From: Trichopria drosophilae
Taxonomy: Eukaryota > Arthropoda > Insecta > Hymenoptera > Diapriidae
Length of the DNA: 64,000 nt
Assembly: GCA_030407085.1 (NCBI GenBank)
Contig: CM059585.1
Location: 116,549,501-116,613,500, forward strand
Direction: 5' to 3'
A program made the position numbers and the translations under genes. This document shows positions 51,060-63,562 of the stretch, one piece after another (position 1 is the first letter of the stretch; the number at the start of each line of letters is the position of its first letter). The notes under the pieces are model-generated. The model saw only the letters and a list, made by a program, of their open reading frames with translations. It had not been told where the DNA came from and made no database searches.

Positions 51060-52467
51060 CCCTTTTCGTCCCAAAAGTCCAGAATTTGGACACAAGTTTC
51101 AACGATGTAACTTTTGTTCCAAACAGCGTTAACAAAAATTGAAATAAGACATAATCGATAGATTTGGACCTTTTCTTTCAAATGCCGTGGTCAGAAACAG
51201 CCGGAAATTACAGAGAAAAAAGTTATGATCATTTTTTCGAAAAAAATACTGGTTTTTTCAACATTTTTTCCCAATAATTGCGTTTTTTGACATTGAAAAG
51301 GGCAGTGCTGATCGTTGCAAAACATACTAATCGCGTCTTTTTGTTCAGACCATTCTTTTCCCGTCGGATTTTTTTCAAAAAACAAAATGGCGGTTTCAAG
51401 ATGGCGTCTGGAAGTTGTAAGTTTTAATTTTCTCCCACAAATATCGATTATTTGAACGTGTAACGGCTCAAATTGTGGAGAATTGCAATGAAAAAGTAAT
51501 TATTATCATTTGTGAATACCTAGTATCATCATGATTTATTCATAACCTCATAACCTCAAATTAATTAGACACAATGGGTTTATACCGATTATTTGTCTAA
51601 TTTTCACACAATTTTCGACGTTTCCGTAACATTACTTATGCGTGAAATTAAAAATGACCATATACCCTTATGACCTACTAATTATCGGGTTATAACCTAA
51701 AAATTTAGTAGAGTTCGACTTTTTTTTATTTTTAAAATACTTTTCTTCATTTTTTTTTATTTTAATTTTATTACTTTCATTTTTTTGTATTAAAAACACG
51801 TGGAGGTAATGAGGAAATATTTGTTTTTTATTTTTGTGTTTTGTTTTGTGTTTTGTAAGTCAATATTGCAGACATTGAAAGTTATGTTGCACTATAAGAT
51901 GTGGATTGACCTGCAATCTGCAAATTGAGTGAAAATCAGACAAAATATCGGTAGTAACCCATTGTACACGACTAATTTGAGGTTATGAATGAATCATGAT
52001 AGGATTAAGTATTCACAAATGATAATAATTACTTTTTCACCCCAGTTCTCCGTGATTTGAACCGTTACGCGGTCAAATAATCAATATTTGTGGAAGAAAA
52101 TTTAAAATTACAACTTGGAGACGCTTTCTTGAAGCCGTCATATTGTTTTTTGGAAAAAATCCGACGGGAGAAGAATGGTCTGAGCAAAAAGACGCGATTA
52201 GTATGTTTTGCAATGATCAGCACTGCCCTTTTCAATGTCAAAAAACGCAATTATTGGGAAAAAAGTAGAAAAAATCAGTATTTTTTTCGAAAAAATGATC
52301 ATAACTTATTTCTCTGTAATTTTCGGCTGATTCTGACCACGGCATTTGAAAGAAGAGGTCCAAATCTATCGATTTTGACTTATTTCAGTTTTTGTTAACG
52401 TTGTTTGGAACAAAAGTTACATCGTTGAAAGTTGTGTCCAAATTCCGGACTTTTGGGACAAAAAGGG
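51060..52467. mobile_element. Non-autonomous palindromic piggyBac-type element
   Basis: It starts CCCTTTTCGTCCCAAAAGTC, ends with the inverse of CCCTTTTTGTCCCAAAAGTC, and is flanked by TTAA (51056-51059 and 52468-52471). The arms run about 560 bp each (51060-51620 and 51905-52467), at roughly nine identical bases in ten by eye. They leave only about 285 bp of unique centre. The terminus resembles that of the intact element (CCCGTTTCGTCC). The left arm contains AAAATGGCGG and CAAGATGGCG (51384-51410), the same motif class as the intact element's arms; the right arm has mutated versions. It has no transposase. A transcript would fold into a hairpin of more than 500 bp. Confidence 0.9.
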
Positions 52468-52620
52468 TTAACATGCACATTTTGTAAAAAAAAATGTGCA
52501 GTTTATAAAATGTCACTAAACTAGATAAATATGTAAAAGAAATAAAAAAAGCGCAGGCGTGTCAATATCACTAAAAATTCACGAATATTTGAACATTTAC
52601 AGCATTCCTTACATTTTTTA

Positions 52621-52782
52621 GATGGTGAGGGATTTGGATTATGGTCCGAACAGCCTGGCGAGACAGATTATAGAGACTGTTTGAATGTTTGGAACCGCTA
52701 CAAAGTCACTGTAATAGATGATCTATCATATCAGTATAAGTTAAGAAGTGCGCTAGTTGAATATTCTTCATTACATATTTAA
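52621..52782 (+). pseudogene. Exon-like coding fragment, possibly C-type-lectin-derived
   Basis: After a pyrimidine-rich TTCCTTACATTTTTTAG, a typical 3' splice-site shape, a frame of 53 codons runs to TAA. It is also open for about 75 bases upstream. Residues include LWSEQPG (7-13), DC (19-20), WNRYK (24-28) and DDLSYQYKLRSALVEY (33-48). The order W, QP, DC, ND-like pair, then YKL and EY resembles the last part of a C-type lectin domain. Tyrosine or valine stands where cysteines would be expected. It lies in the middle of the older foldback element. I read it as a possible captured and decaying host exon. It could also be a piece of an unknown transposon protein or chance. Confidence 0.3.
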
Positions 52783-53343
52783 ATATTACATTGAAGTATT
52801 TTAAAATTATTCATTTTTAACGTTTTTATTTATTACATAATAATTTGATAATTAAAAAAAGAAATAAAAAATAACAAAAAAATACAATAACAAGCAAAAA
52901 ACACAAAGAAACAAACAATAAATATCAACAAATGAAAAAAAATATAAAAAAAGCAAAAAAATGTTAAAAAAAATGGAACCGCTATATCATCACGCACCTG
53001 TCGCAGTTATGGGTTATGCTGAAAGTGATATTCACTGGAAATGTTTTATTGACATTTTGTAAAATATACCTTTCTCCTCAAAATGTGCATGTTAGTCTGA
53101 TTGGAACAAATTCTAACGTTAATTAATGATCCTAAATGTTTCAGTTACTACAGGATTTGAATGGATAAAATACAAAAAATAGAAAAAATGTTGAATAGTA
53201 TTTTTCTATGAAAATGATCAGCTAGGATTTCATTTTAAACGGATTTTCAAACTATGAAACATATAAAATAAGATGCCGCAAACCTTTTCCCCGGACATTT
53301 TCATAAAACTTGTATTTGGTTGAGGACACCCGTGTGCAACACC

Positions 53344-54259
53344 GTCAATATTTGATGAATTGAAATTCATTTTTTCCTAGTTCATTTGACAACATTTGAC
53401 ACATATTACCTCACATATTTACCTCAACGTAAACTCGGGATTTGATTTCTTATTTGAATATCACATATTCGACATCGAATGACCTCTAGCGAAGAGTTCT
53501 AGAAAAAATGTACAAAACATCAACAAGAATTGGATTCGCGTTTAGAGATTTCCAACCCTGCTGAACAAAACACAAGTAGATGGAAGACAAGGGAGGCGAG
53601 CTCCAGCAATCCCGGGCTCTGTTTTAAAGTAATGAAAAATTAATAGGTATGGATATGCGAGTATAATGAGAGTGCTGCCAGGCAGTATTTGTCGCGTCAG
53701 AGAGGTGGCGCGGCTTCAGGATGCTTGTCGTTTTTGCCGGGCCTGTCTTGGTGTACACTCGGTGTACACCATACGCACACCTTGTACAGTGCGGGCATCA
53801 GGGATGGCCGTTTTGTGACGAGCGCCTCTTCGCGAGACAATGACAAAGGGTGTTTTTAGAATATTGATATCGAAGCTCCCGTCCGCGACTCTCTTTGAAC
53901 CTTCCCCGGGTGCTTCCAAGGGATACCCCTTTTTCGGCCTTTTATCATCGCTATATACTTACGTAATTTTCGATGAGGAGGCGACTAGGGGGCACAAGGC
54001 GGGACTTTGTCGCTTGGTTCCGCGCACTGATTTTATGCCGTGAGTAATGAAGCCGGAGAGTAAATATTCATTTATCCGCGAGATCCGCAGATGAGGATAA
54101 CGTGTGCTGTATAAATTACTATGTAATCTACCCGACGCTCGTCACGATATTCGCATTTCGATAATTATTTAGACACCGTGATACCTTCCAAAATGTTATT
54201 ATATATTTTTAAGGTTTTATCTTCCTATCTGTATTTTTCGAAAAATATCGTTATTCTTA
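53344..54259. other. Non-coding DNA, nothing recognised
   Basis: About 53560-54110 is GC-richer with CpG and short ORFs on both strands that lack motifs. No repeat or exon was supported. Confidence 0.5.
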
Positions 54260-54800
54260 TTTTTAGTCATAAAATTAAAGAAACATTATGCTATATTGAT
54301 CCTCTTGAAGAAATACTGGGATATATAAGGATTGAATATTTTCAAAAATATACCAAGTCTAGTTTTCTGGAAGATACATACAGTAAAATGTCCTTATTTC
54401 AGGCCAACTTTGATCATTCTTCAGGAAGAGTTTCATGGTTGTAGGTCATCTGTTTAGGATATCCTGTAGGCTTGGGTTTGAATCATCCTTCCGGATATGT
54501 CATAAGTTCAGTCTGCTTCCAGAGCCTGGACCAAATGTCAAAATTGAGTTCATTTATTCTCTCTAAAACTGGAGGTACATTAAGCATAAACTGGATGTGC
54601 TCATCAGTACCACGTGTATGTATGATAGTAAATTTAGAGGCTCAAGCGGCATCGATTATGGATTTTCTATGGAAATAGTGTTCCACTATTTGATGCAAGC
54701 ACTATCCTTCCAATTATGTCAGTTCTTTTTAGACTTGGGCCACATCCAATGGACATCAGCATTTACATTTTCATTGACACAAGTGTCTCAATAGATAATT
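54260..54800 (-). pseudogene. Decayed protein-coding remnant, product unknown
   Basis: Reading the minus strand gives protein-like segments that jump between frames and contain stops. In order from high to low coordinate they are ADVHWMWPKSKK (about 54760-54725), EHYFHRKSIIDAA (about 54685-54645), HIQFMLNVPPVLERINELN (about 54600-54540), IWSRLWKQTELMTYPEG (about 54535-54486), a stop (54485-54483), FKPKPTGYPKQMTYNHE, then in another frame WPEIRTFYCMYLPEN (about 54405-54360). The balanced composition, the runs of tryptophan- and proline-bearing codons and the continuity across frameshifts look like a once-coding sequence. No intron was seen, which would suit a retrocopy, but no poly-A tail is evident. 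I do not recognise the parent protein. Confidence 0.5.
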
Positions 54801-56110
54801 CTAAGGAAGAAAACTTGATGATGCTATTTGTTAGAATCTATCGATCGATAGTAAGTCCAGTTGACTTGAATTAAAAGAAGTAGTTTATAAATTATTGAAT
54901 ACCAAGTTATTTCCACGATGTCATTGCAATCTCCCGTAAAAAAACGTCCGTTGAAATAAAAAACGAATTTTAAATGGTCGATTACGATATTTGGAGAACT
55001 TATTCTCGAAAAGCATTTGTAATTTCCACTATTTCAGTGCTTTAAAAAACAGATTGAGATCGCTATAATTAAAAGAAGCTCGTGGAGAAGTCGGATATAG
55101 CTCGTTCGCGAAGATTGCAGCCGTCGCGTTTGCAAATGAAGACGTAAGGGGCAAGTGAGACACCAAGGAGCAGTGGACGAGGAACGAGCAAGACAGGAAA
55201 AAAAGTCTAAAGATTCGAACGAATTCGCTCTTCCGTATCCGAACCGGACGGTGACATTTCATTCACGGCAGGCAAGAGGACCATTGTCTCACCCTATCTG
55301 ATTCTCCCATTTCGCTGCCTGGATTCCCCTCCCAGAGTCTTGGCCACCCTCCCCCACCTAAGGCAAGAAACGAGAATAAAGAAAGGCGGTCGATTACTTT
55401 CTTTTTGTTTTCATTTAATTACAGATGTCAAGGGGTTGTATCTCGTCTCTCTCGCTTGCACTTCCTTGGTCAACGTACCTCCATTATTCGTTTATATATT
55501 TCAATTATTCGCCCGACGTGAATTTGTCATTGCCTTTAATTTTTCGCTTTTCGACCCTTCCCTTATTTGTCGTTGAGACACTGGAGAGCTAATATTCGGT
55601 GTGCTCTTCGACTCGAATAAAATCGTCGAAATGAGCACCTGCTTCTGATACAGAGAAGAGGAAGAATGACTTCTCGTCCCTGTCAGCCTCTAACGTCCAA
55701 TGTACTTACGCAATCTATCCACTTTATACCCATTGATGCAGGGATGAATAATGGACATAATTAAATGTACAATACACATAAATCAGTGGACATCAAATTT
55801 ACATTCATCTCATCTCTAACTTGTGAACATATTATTCGTTCATGTGGAAAAGATCAAATAAGACGATGAGCATAATTGGAGCTACGCTTTACGTAATCAC
55901 TGGACATCAGGCGTACGTACATCCGAACTCTGTACATTTATTGCTTGATGATGTTGAATAGATTGTGCATGATGATGAGAATAAGTGGACGTACAATTTA
56001 CATAATCTGTGGATATAATATGGAGGTACATCTCTATCTATTATTGGAATTTGTAGAATAAATCATTCATAATGAATGTTTGATGAACATAATAATGATA
56101 ACATCCATTG
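54801..56110. other. Non-coding DNA, GC-richer then repeated words
   Basis: About 55040-55690 is GC-richer with no supported exon. From about 55735 to 56110, phrases near GTGGACATCAAATTTACAT, CTGGACATCAGGCGTACGTA and GTGGACGTACAATTTACATA recur every 110-120 bases beside GATGATGA or GATGAGCAT words. That may be a very old tandem repeat of three or four units. Confidence 0.4.
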
Positions 56111-58150
56111 TGTATTCATACCAGGTCATTCTGGTATATCAATTTTACAACCATAACATAATTTGGTTTTAGGTAAGCAAAATGGACAACTCATAGCCAT
56201 ATGAAGCTGGATATAACTTACCATCCAATCTAAGACATAATTATATTTCCGAAGTAAACCCAATGATTCGAAGAAAGTGTGGAAAATGTACAGTTTTCAG
56301 AATTATTAAATATGTAACATCAGGCTTATTTTATTTTGTATTTACATATCTTTTATGCATTTTTTCAACATCATTTTCGTTCTCACTGTATGTTTTTGTT
56401 TAAACTAAATATTGTGATTTTTAGATTTAAAACCGGCAGGATCAAATAGCTGACGACAAGAAAATTCATTTTTTTTTTTTAAGTTATGAGAAATTTGATA
56501 AATATGTTTGGGAAAAATATTTAATACCGTTTGCAAGAAATTAATTTTCATTATTAATGTTATTCGTTGACGAGACAAAGCATTACAGTTCTTAAAAAAT
56601 ATGGAAACCTGCAAAAATAATTTGTTAAACAACTTTTATAAATTACACAAATTTTCTTCTTTTCCCCAGTTAAGAATTTTTTTAAAAAGAACTTTATCGA
56701 GTGACTACGAGACATTTTCTCGAAAACGAGATGTGATAGGAAATTTTTGCTAGCCCCATCATCTTCAGTACGAAAAATCCATTAGGAAATGATACTGCGA
56801 TTCTCAAAAGCAAACAGGAAGTAAAATTTTGTCGTTCAATACAACTTAAATGTTATATTTAAACACAAATTTGATTTTGAATTCACTGACTTTGAAATCG
56901 CAAAAAACATGTAATATTTACATCCATTGTTGATACAGATTTCCCATTTTAAATAGAATATAATGTAACTCGATATTTTTAGTTGCATTCGTTACTTATA
57001 ATTGTACAACACAATTTTTTATAATTATTCCATCATGAACGAAAAATACAAAAAAGTTTGTCATTTTGTAATTTGTACACGCACTCACAATTTTATTAAT
57101 TACTTTCCATAGAATTTTTAAAGATTTATATTTTTAATTAAAAACTTTAATGCATTAAGTGTGTCAATAACAAAGTCTCGTTCGTAAGTAAAATACGCAG
57201 GAATTGAAGTTACAAAAAATTATATGAAATCAACGTAGAAAAATTCAACTCTTATTTAAATAAAGTATAAATTGAAGTAAAATACATACATAATGACGTA
57301 TAATTTGTTAAAAAACAATAATTGAATCATCTTGGCACAATTTTATTTTATTTTACAAAGCGGGTTTTTTTACTTGAGTTTTTCTACATTTTATCAATAA
57401 TTTTTCGATGAAATTGCAACCTGTAAGCGGATATTTCAGTTGATTTTAGTATTAGGAATTCGTTGTACAATTTGTATTTTCTGAAAATTTAAATTTAAAG
57501 GCTTTCGGGACAAACTCCTTTATTCTCCATTCTTAAATATTTTTAAATTGTACATAAATACGTAAGTTGATTTAAGATTGTGACATATCAACGGTCATAT
57601 TTCAGTCGCAATGTCCGTCATGTTAATACTATAGCCATAACTTTGCAAAAGGACATAATTTTGTAAAACTGTTGTTTCGATATTGGTAATTCTTTTCTAA
57701 TATAAATCGGTTCTTTGCTACAGTAGCATTCTTAAAAGTATATCATTAAATGTTTATGATTATCAGCATAATTTTTTTATTTACCAATAATAAATTTAAC
57801 TCTAAAATTTTAAGATATAAAAGTAAAAAAATTGTATTGCGTGACACAATGAATTTATAACAAGTAACTTATTACGTTGATAACAACTGTTATAACAAAT
57901 TCAGAATAGTACAATTAAAATATTTCACAATAGTCGTATTAACATCTAAAATTTGAAAAACATTAATGACTTTTATACAACAATATTTGAAATATTAATT
58001 TTACTTTAAATATGAATAAATCGCCAAAATACAACGGAGACATTTAGAGAGGTCACGTAGTCACGTATGCAAAATCTTTTTTTTATAACATAAATCTTCA
58101 GTTTATTAAAGACCAAAAAACAATTCGTATGAAATTACTCCAGTCGGTAA
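56111..58150. other. AT-rich non-coding DNA, nothing recognised
   Basis: This is one of the most AT-rich parts of the window, with many short A and T runs and no gene, clear repeat or RNA gene. Confidence 0.6.
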
Positions 58151-61100
58151 CTTTAAAAGAGTCCCCATTTCCTTTAGCAGGAGCAAAAAATTGCCTGTTT
58201 GATGCATCCCCTTCGATATTTCACTTCATCCCACAACAACCAACGAGGCGTTGGTGTATCAAAATGACTTTTCGATAATTGCGTGATTTACCGGCAGCGC
58301 TGAAACGGGTCGGGAATCGGAAAGAAAAAAGAAGGAAAAGTGTATTTGGAATCAAGGGAAACCCGATGGATGTCGGCATTGATTTTGCAATGTAAAACAT
58401 TTCAGAGCACCACGTAGGGACGGAGACGTAGGTTCGAATCGGCACCGGGCGTTTTCTGTACATAAGGGAAGAACGGGGAATATTGATGGTTATGGGAATT
58501 TGATGGCATATTGCTCGCCTCGGCCGATCTGCTTCCAGATCGCTTTGTGATGTCTTTGCTAGTGCTTTTCGATGGTATCGTGGGATGCATTCGTAATAGC
58601 TCAATCCGATGCCAAGAGAAAGGCGGATACATCAAAGTCGAACGATTTAATTCCACATCCGCGGTGCTAGGCACGTTTATGGATTCCACTAATATCAGTA
58701 TCGAGATTAATTACTTCATTATTACAAATCTATATTCAGAAATCCAAATATTACAAACCTACTTTAATATGATGCCACCAGAGCATCGCTGCCTCACAAT
58801 GAAGAAATGTTCAAATTCATGATGAGGAAAGATAGGAGTCAAGAAACTACATGTGAGCTTATGTAATGATGGCGAGTGATCAATTTTTCTTATAGCTGGC
58901 TTCACTTCATAACATTTTGACTCTCAAAAGCTTAACTATGAGCGATGTTTTTCCTAAATTGTTTGTGGAGTGAATTAAATTTTGACGAAAGCCCACTTAT
59001 CATGATGGCATAAACCATATATAACAACAGATTATTGGCAAGCAGTCCATATTTTCACGGCTCTTATCTCTAGAGATAATGATTTTAGACATTTGTAAAT
59101 TGACGAAACATCGGAACTGATAAAATGCCTTTATATTCCCAAACACTTGGAACGCAATCGAAATCGGGACACCGCGGGACAAAGTAACAAACCGTAGCTT
59201 TCTTTAAAAGCAAAGACCGAAACTCTTAAAGAAAAGAAAGGGGAATACTTTCACGAATCCCATCCAGACGACGATCGTTCTGTCGGAACGGTCGAGGGGT
59301 AATTAAGCCCTTTTTAAATACCGACCGAGTTCTCCGTCTCTTCGAAGTGGCCCGATAAAAACTCACTTCGCGGATTGGATAATAAAGCTCCAATCAACGG
59401 CTTAATTATTCGATTATGCCCTGGAAAAGGAAGATCGAGCCGAGAGATCGGCGAAACTAAACGAAGCGAATTGACGCCCCGTAAGAAACGGGAGATTCCA
59501 ACAAGCTTCGCAAGCTTACGGAATCGAACCTAATTGGAAATAAACTCTAAACTTAATCTGTTTAGCTTTTCCGATTTTCTTCAGGAATCGATCATTAAAT
59601 TAATTAAAATTTTGCGCAACGTTATTGCTTGATATATATTACATGTTATTGTTGTCAGTATTGTAGCTTATAATAATTACTTTCTTCTGTTCAATACAAA
59701 CATTTCTTTCATTGTGGATTCCAACTTTAGTTATATGAAGGTTATGGATGGTGAACGTGCCAAATCACAAATAGGATACAAGTGTAATAATTATTGTTAA
59801 CAATCAATCCATTTTGCAGATAGACTTATACCAGGATAGATTGTGGTTATTACTGGACATACGTTCTGATCACGATCATATTTGTGGTGTCAGGAGATGT
59901 ACATCAATGAGAACACAGTGGTCAAATTTGACTGTCCAATCATGATGTTGAACAAAAACTGTTCTTGAGGTTGACCACTACTTCATTCGAATCCTTCAAC
60001 TTTGGGAGTAGTTATTTAATACGCGTCTTCTTATTTGCGGTATCTTTCTTATTAGTCTGTGGTTATCATTGACCTTAATATTTTGTGGATGATATGAGTT
60101 TCAGAGTGATGAATGACTAATTACTTGGACCAAGTCACATAGTACTTACCATGTTGGAATAGACACAAACATTAAGCAGATGACATTTTTATTGCAATAG
60201 CAAAGGAGAACCCATTTTTCCTGGAAGATTGTCTAAAGCCTCATTCGGTAAGTATTTTCGAAGCCTCTGGAAATCATCCGAAGAGATTTCCGAAATTGAT
60301 TTCTGGGGAACACCATCAGATTTGCTGGAATGACATTCGCCTAAAACTTTCCCTGAAAGTAGCGAATCCGTGGAATCTCAAGATTTAAGGAATCGAACGT
60401 AATTAGAAATAAATAGTAAACCCGGGCCTTTGTCGATTTCCCGCAAGAGAGTCTTATTGTTTTAATTAGAAGTAGAGTGGGGAAAAGTGAGATTCGTCGG
60501 GGAGTGAAAAGGACGACGAGAGGTAGAAATGCCGCAACGAAAGCCGTCCAGGAAGTCTTCTTTCTCTGATAGGATTGAGACGCACTTCGAGCGTAAACTG
60601 GAAACAACAACGGAAACGGACCGTCGAGTCACGCCTCGATTGAGATAAAGACGACGGTTCCTGCTTATTAGTTCGGCGCTTATTTTACTTCCGCTCGTTT
60701 TCATAAATCCTTTCTCGTTTAGCAATAAGGGGGAAACAATCATTTATTTACAAACGAAAAGAGGTTTAAGCATTCGTACTGTTCTCTTTTTTTTTTAGTC
60801 AACTTCTGATTTTCACCCTCTTGCAAGTGGAAACACTTGCCGACGAGTAAAGTTTGTCGTCCTGTTTTTCGCAATCCTTTACGGTGTAAATTAAAGAAAT
60901 AAAGGAAGAGGAGCATTGTTATTTTTTATATTGACGTTTTTACGCTTATTACGTGATACTTCCGCGTCACACCAATTTCCAGGGGTTTCCATTTACGAAG
61001 CAAACCGACGAGGATCGATGCGTCAATTTTTAATCTCGTAAAATACAGAACGTCTATTGCCGCATATTAAAACTTCGATACACGCGCGTAAAGGGCCGGA

Positions 61101-63144
61101 GGCGTCACGGGGCGTTAATACCATCGACTATTTTTATAGCCGCGTTTGGGGACATATTGGCGGCTTTAATGCGACATAAAATTTCAGGGCCTTGCGTATC
61201 GGCGACGCCTATATTGAAATACATATTTCATGCCTTTGACGATCAGCCCGGTTAGCTTTAAAGCCTTAATACTCGCGTTCTCTTTGCTCCTCAACCACCG
61301 GCTCTTTTCTCCCGTATAACGGAGATGAAACATCGGTTCTTTTTCTCTCGCTCTTACCATCTACTTCTTCTTCGACGGAGCACTTTACCGTGTTCCTCAG
61401 CCCGGTAAAATATGTATCGTCAAAACAGACATTTTATAAGAAGTTCGCGAAATCGCGACGATGCTGAAGTCGAAGCCGCAAGATAGAGGGAATGAGGCAT
61501 CTCGGCGGGGAGAACGATAGCGGAGGGAGTGAGAAAGGGGCGAGCAAGATGGCGCTTCGTCGGGAAACTTTATTAGATATTTTCTTCAATAGGATAGAAA
61601 TGCAAATAACAGTTGTCAAGTAACTTCCTAAGGGAAACCGAGAGAGAACAAGGTAGATAAAGGGAGAAAGAGCGAAAATTGTAGTAGGAGGAGATTGAGA
61701 GGAAGAAAAGAGATAAAAAGAGGAAACTGGTAAGAAAGAAAGAGAGATGGAAAATTCAGTAAGGATGGAAGACTGTCGCAGTACCAATATTGAGCCGTGG
61801 TAAAAGGCCACCTCCGCAACCCCTTCCCAACAGTTCGTTTCAAACTCCGTCACTAGTCTATATTTCTTCGTCTGGTACTATTCCTTATTCTTTCTCTATT
61901 TCTTTCAGTAACTTTATCGCCCGTTAGTGAATATTGTACACTATTGCAACCCCATTTCTGTATTCTGTCATACTGTGGGCCAAAGTGACAGAAAACACAC
62001 TTTCAGGTGGAAAAATGTATGAGTATACAATACGACATTTACCAGTTTTTTAATTTAGCGACCCTAAGAGGTCCTCCAATATCATAAATGGAATCGAATT
62101 CCATGGTCTTCTGAGTTTTTTTAGCTTTTTGTAAATTTTGGCCGCCATGAATCAGGTCAATCCATTGTTACTGGTCAATCATAACATCATTCACTTTACG
62201 ATACTCTTAAATTATTGATGTCACGTACTATATATGTAAATAGAATTATAGATCTCAAGACAGCTTGAAAACTTGGCGATGTAATTTGAATTTTGAGTTT
62301 CCGGTATCCTAGCACAATTTGAAGTTTTCGCAGTATCAGTTGGAAGTTTCTCATACTGTAATGTACGTATTCAATATTCAAGGCGAGTGAACTGAATTGA
62401 AACGGAAGTAACCAATCGATCCGGATTTAGAATTCGTTAGAATCGATGGAAGAGGATGATTTCAGAGACCATGACTCATGATGTCTTACTGGGATTAATG
62501 ACCAGTCGGCGCCGGGAGTTATTAATACAAGCCACTTCTTCGAAGAGTGTGACTCTTTTTACGACTGTCTGATTTCACAAGGATGCGACGATTGGCAATC
62601 CTAAACCGTATCGTTATTACTATCATCATCATTGCTAATTCTGGACGCAAGTCGATGCCGACAATTGAGCATATTAAGGCGGTCTTAATTGTGTTTATTT
62701 TGTAATTAGTCGACGTTTACCGAATTTCGTATATTCGTGGAATGTAAATTCGTTTCATAATGGACGAAATCGTTGGATTCAACAATATTATATTTAAGAA
62801 CAAAATAACTGAATTAGTAATAAAAATTGAACGATTTGGCTTAATGAGATCGAACATATTTTCCGAAAACCCAAATAGATTCATTGTTTATTTACAGTAA
62901 TTAAAATTTATAAAAATTATTAAGATACATAAAATCTTCTTTGCAATCCTCCAATTTTAAAAAACAGCCATGTATATTTAACAAATCACATATTGAGGAT
63001 AAAACAAGATAACCAAAATCGGATCCAAAAAAAACAATCCAGGACCAAAGTTGAACGAGTTTACAATAAAAAATACACCTTAATCAAATTAAGAATTTAT
63101 AATTTTTTTATTGCATTAAGAAACAATAAACAAAAAAAGAATTC
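58151..63144. other. Non-coding tract with GC-richer islands
   Basis: GC-richer, CpG-containing blocks lie at about 58200-58680, 59200-59530, 60400-60720 and 60960-61830. The last includes a purine-rich run at about 61480-61760, and the ORFs opposite it are low-complexity artefacts. A compact block near 61080-61250 combines CpG-rich words with TTTATAG and ACATAAAA words. A phrase at about 62085-62155 ending TTGGCCGCCATG may be a faint piggyBac-arm relic. No exon was supported. Confidence 0.5.
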
Positions 63145-63148
63145 GCCA

Positions 63149-63207
63149 TGAGGCGGGATCGAACCTAAGATCGCTTAATAACAATCCGCGCCCCCTAGTG
63201 AACAATA
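63149..63207 (-). repeat. tRNA-like (SINE head or decayed tRNA) sequence
   Basis: On the minus strand, CACTAGGGGGCGCGGATTG is followed by TTATTAAGCGATC and then by a near-perfect B box, TTAGGTTCGATCCCGCC. The anticodon-loop region could read GTT. The A box is degraded and no seven-base acceptor stem pairs, so it is unlikely to be a working tRNA. A tRNA-derived SINE head is the best explanation. Confidence 0.45.
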
Positions 63208-63562
63208 TTCCAGTGAAATTTTTTTTGTTTCGTGTAAAAATAATCATACTTAGATGGCATTAGTGAGGAAATGACAAAGATTATAAAATTAACAATTTTT
63301 TATAGTTGAAGCTGTAACCAATATAAAATAGTTTCTTCAATCACTTCATTTACCATCTCTACTAATCAGTTTTTTGTGTTAGCTATTTTTGTATCAATAA
63401 TTTGTTAGATATTATAATCAATTATTATATATTTGTATGATGTATCGACGGCTTCTCATTGGAGTCAGGAACTAATAAAAAAAGTTTGGATGAGTTTACG
63501 ATGGAACCCAATGAATGTTATATACCTCATCACGGTGCGCAAGAAACGACGATCGGATTTTT

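Larger units (their letters stand above)
50810..53338. mobile_element. Older foldback transposon split by a later insertion
   Basis: Ends TGCGCATGGGTGTCCTCAAC (left) and inverse TGCACACGGGTGTCCTCAAC (right) are flanked by the same five bases, ACACC, at 50805-50809 and 53339-53343. The arms of about 300 bp match for most of their length. The left arm is interrupted at a TTAA by the element 51060-52467 and resumes with CATGCACATTTTG at 52472. The right arm holds the unbroken inverse (CAAAATGTGCATG at about 53078). Without the insert it would be about 1.1 kb. The superfamily is not assigned. The interior holds an exon-like fragment (52621-52782) and an A-rich low-complexity run (about 52852-52975). 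Confidence 0.8.

Noticed and set aside
58425..58450. B-box-like GTAGGTTCGAATCGGC
   Set aside because: No A box, anticodon arm or acceptor pairing lies upstream, so it is not called a tRNA or SINE.
61434..61853. 139-codon minus-strand frame rich in serine, leucine and phenylalanine
   Set aside because: It is the complement of a purine-rich run; the composition alone explains it.
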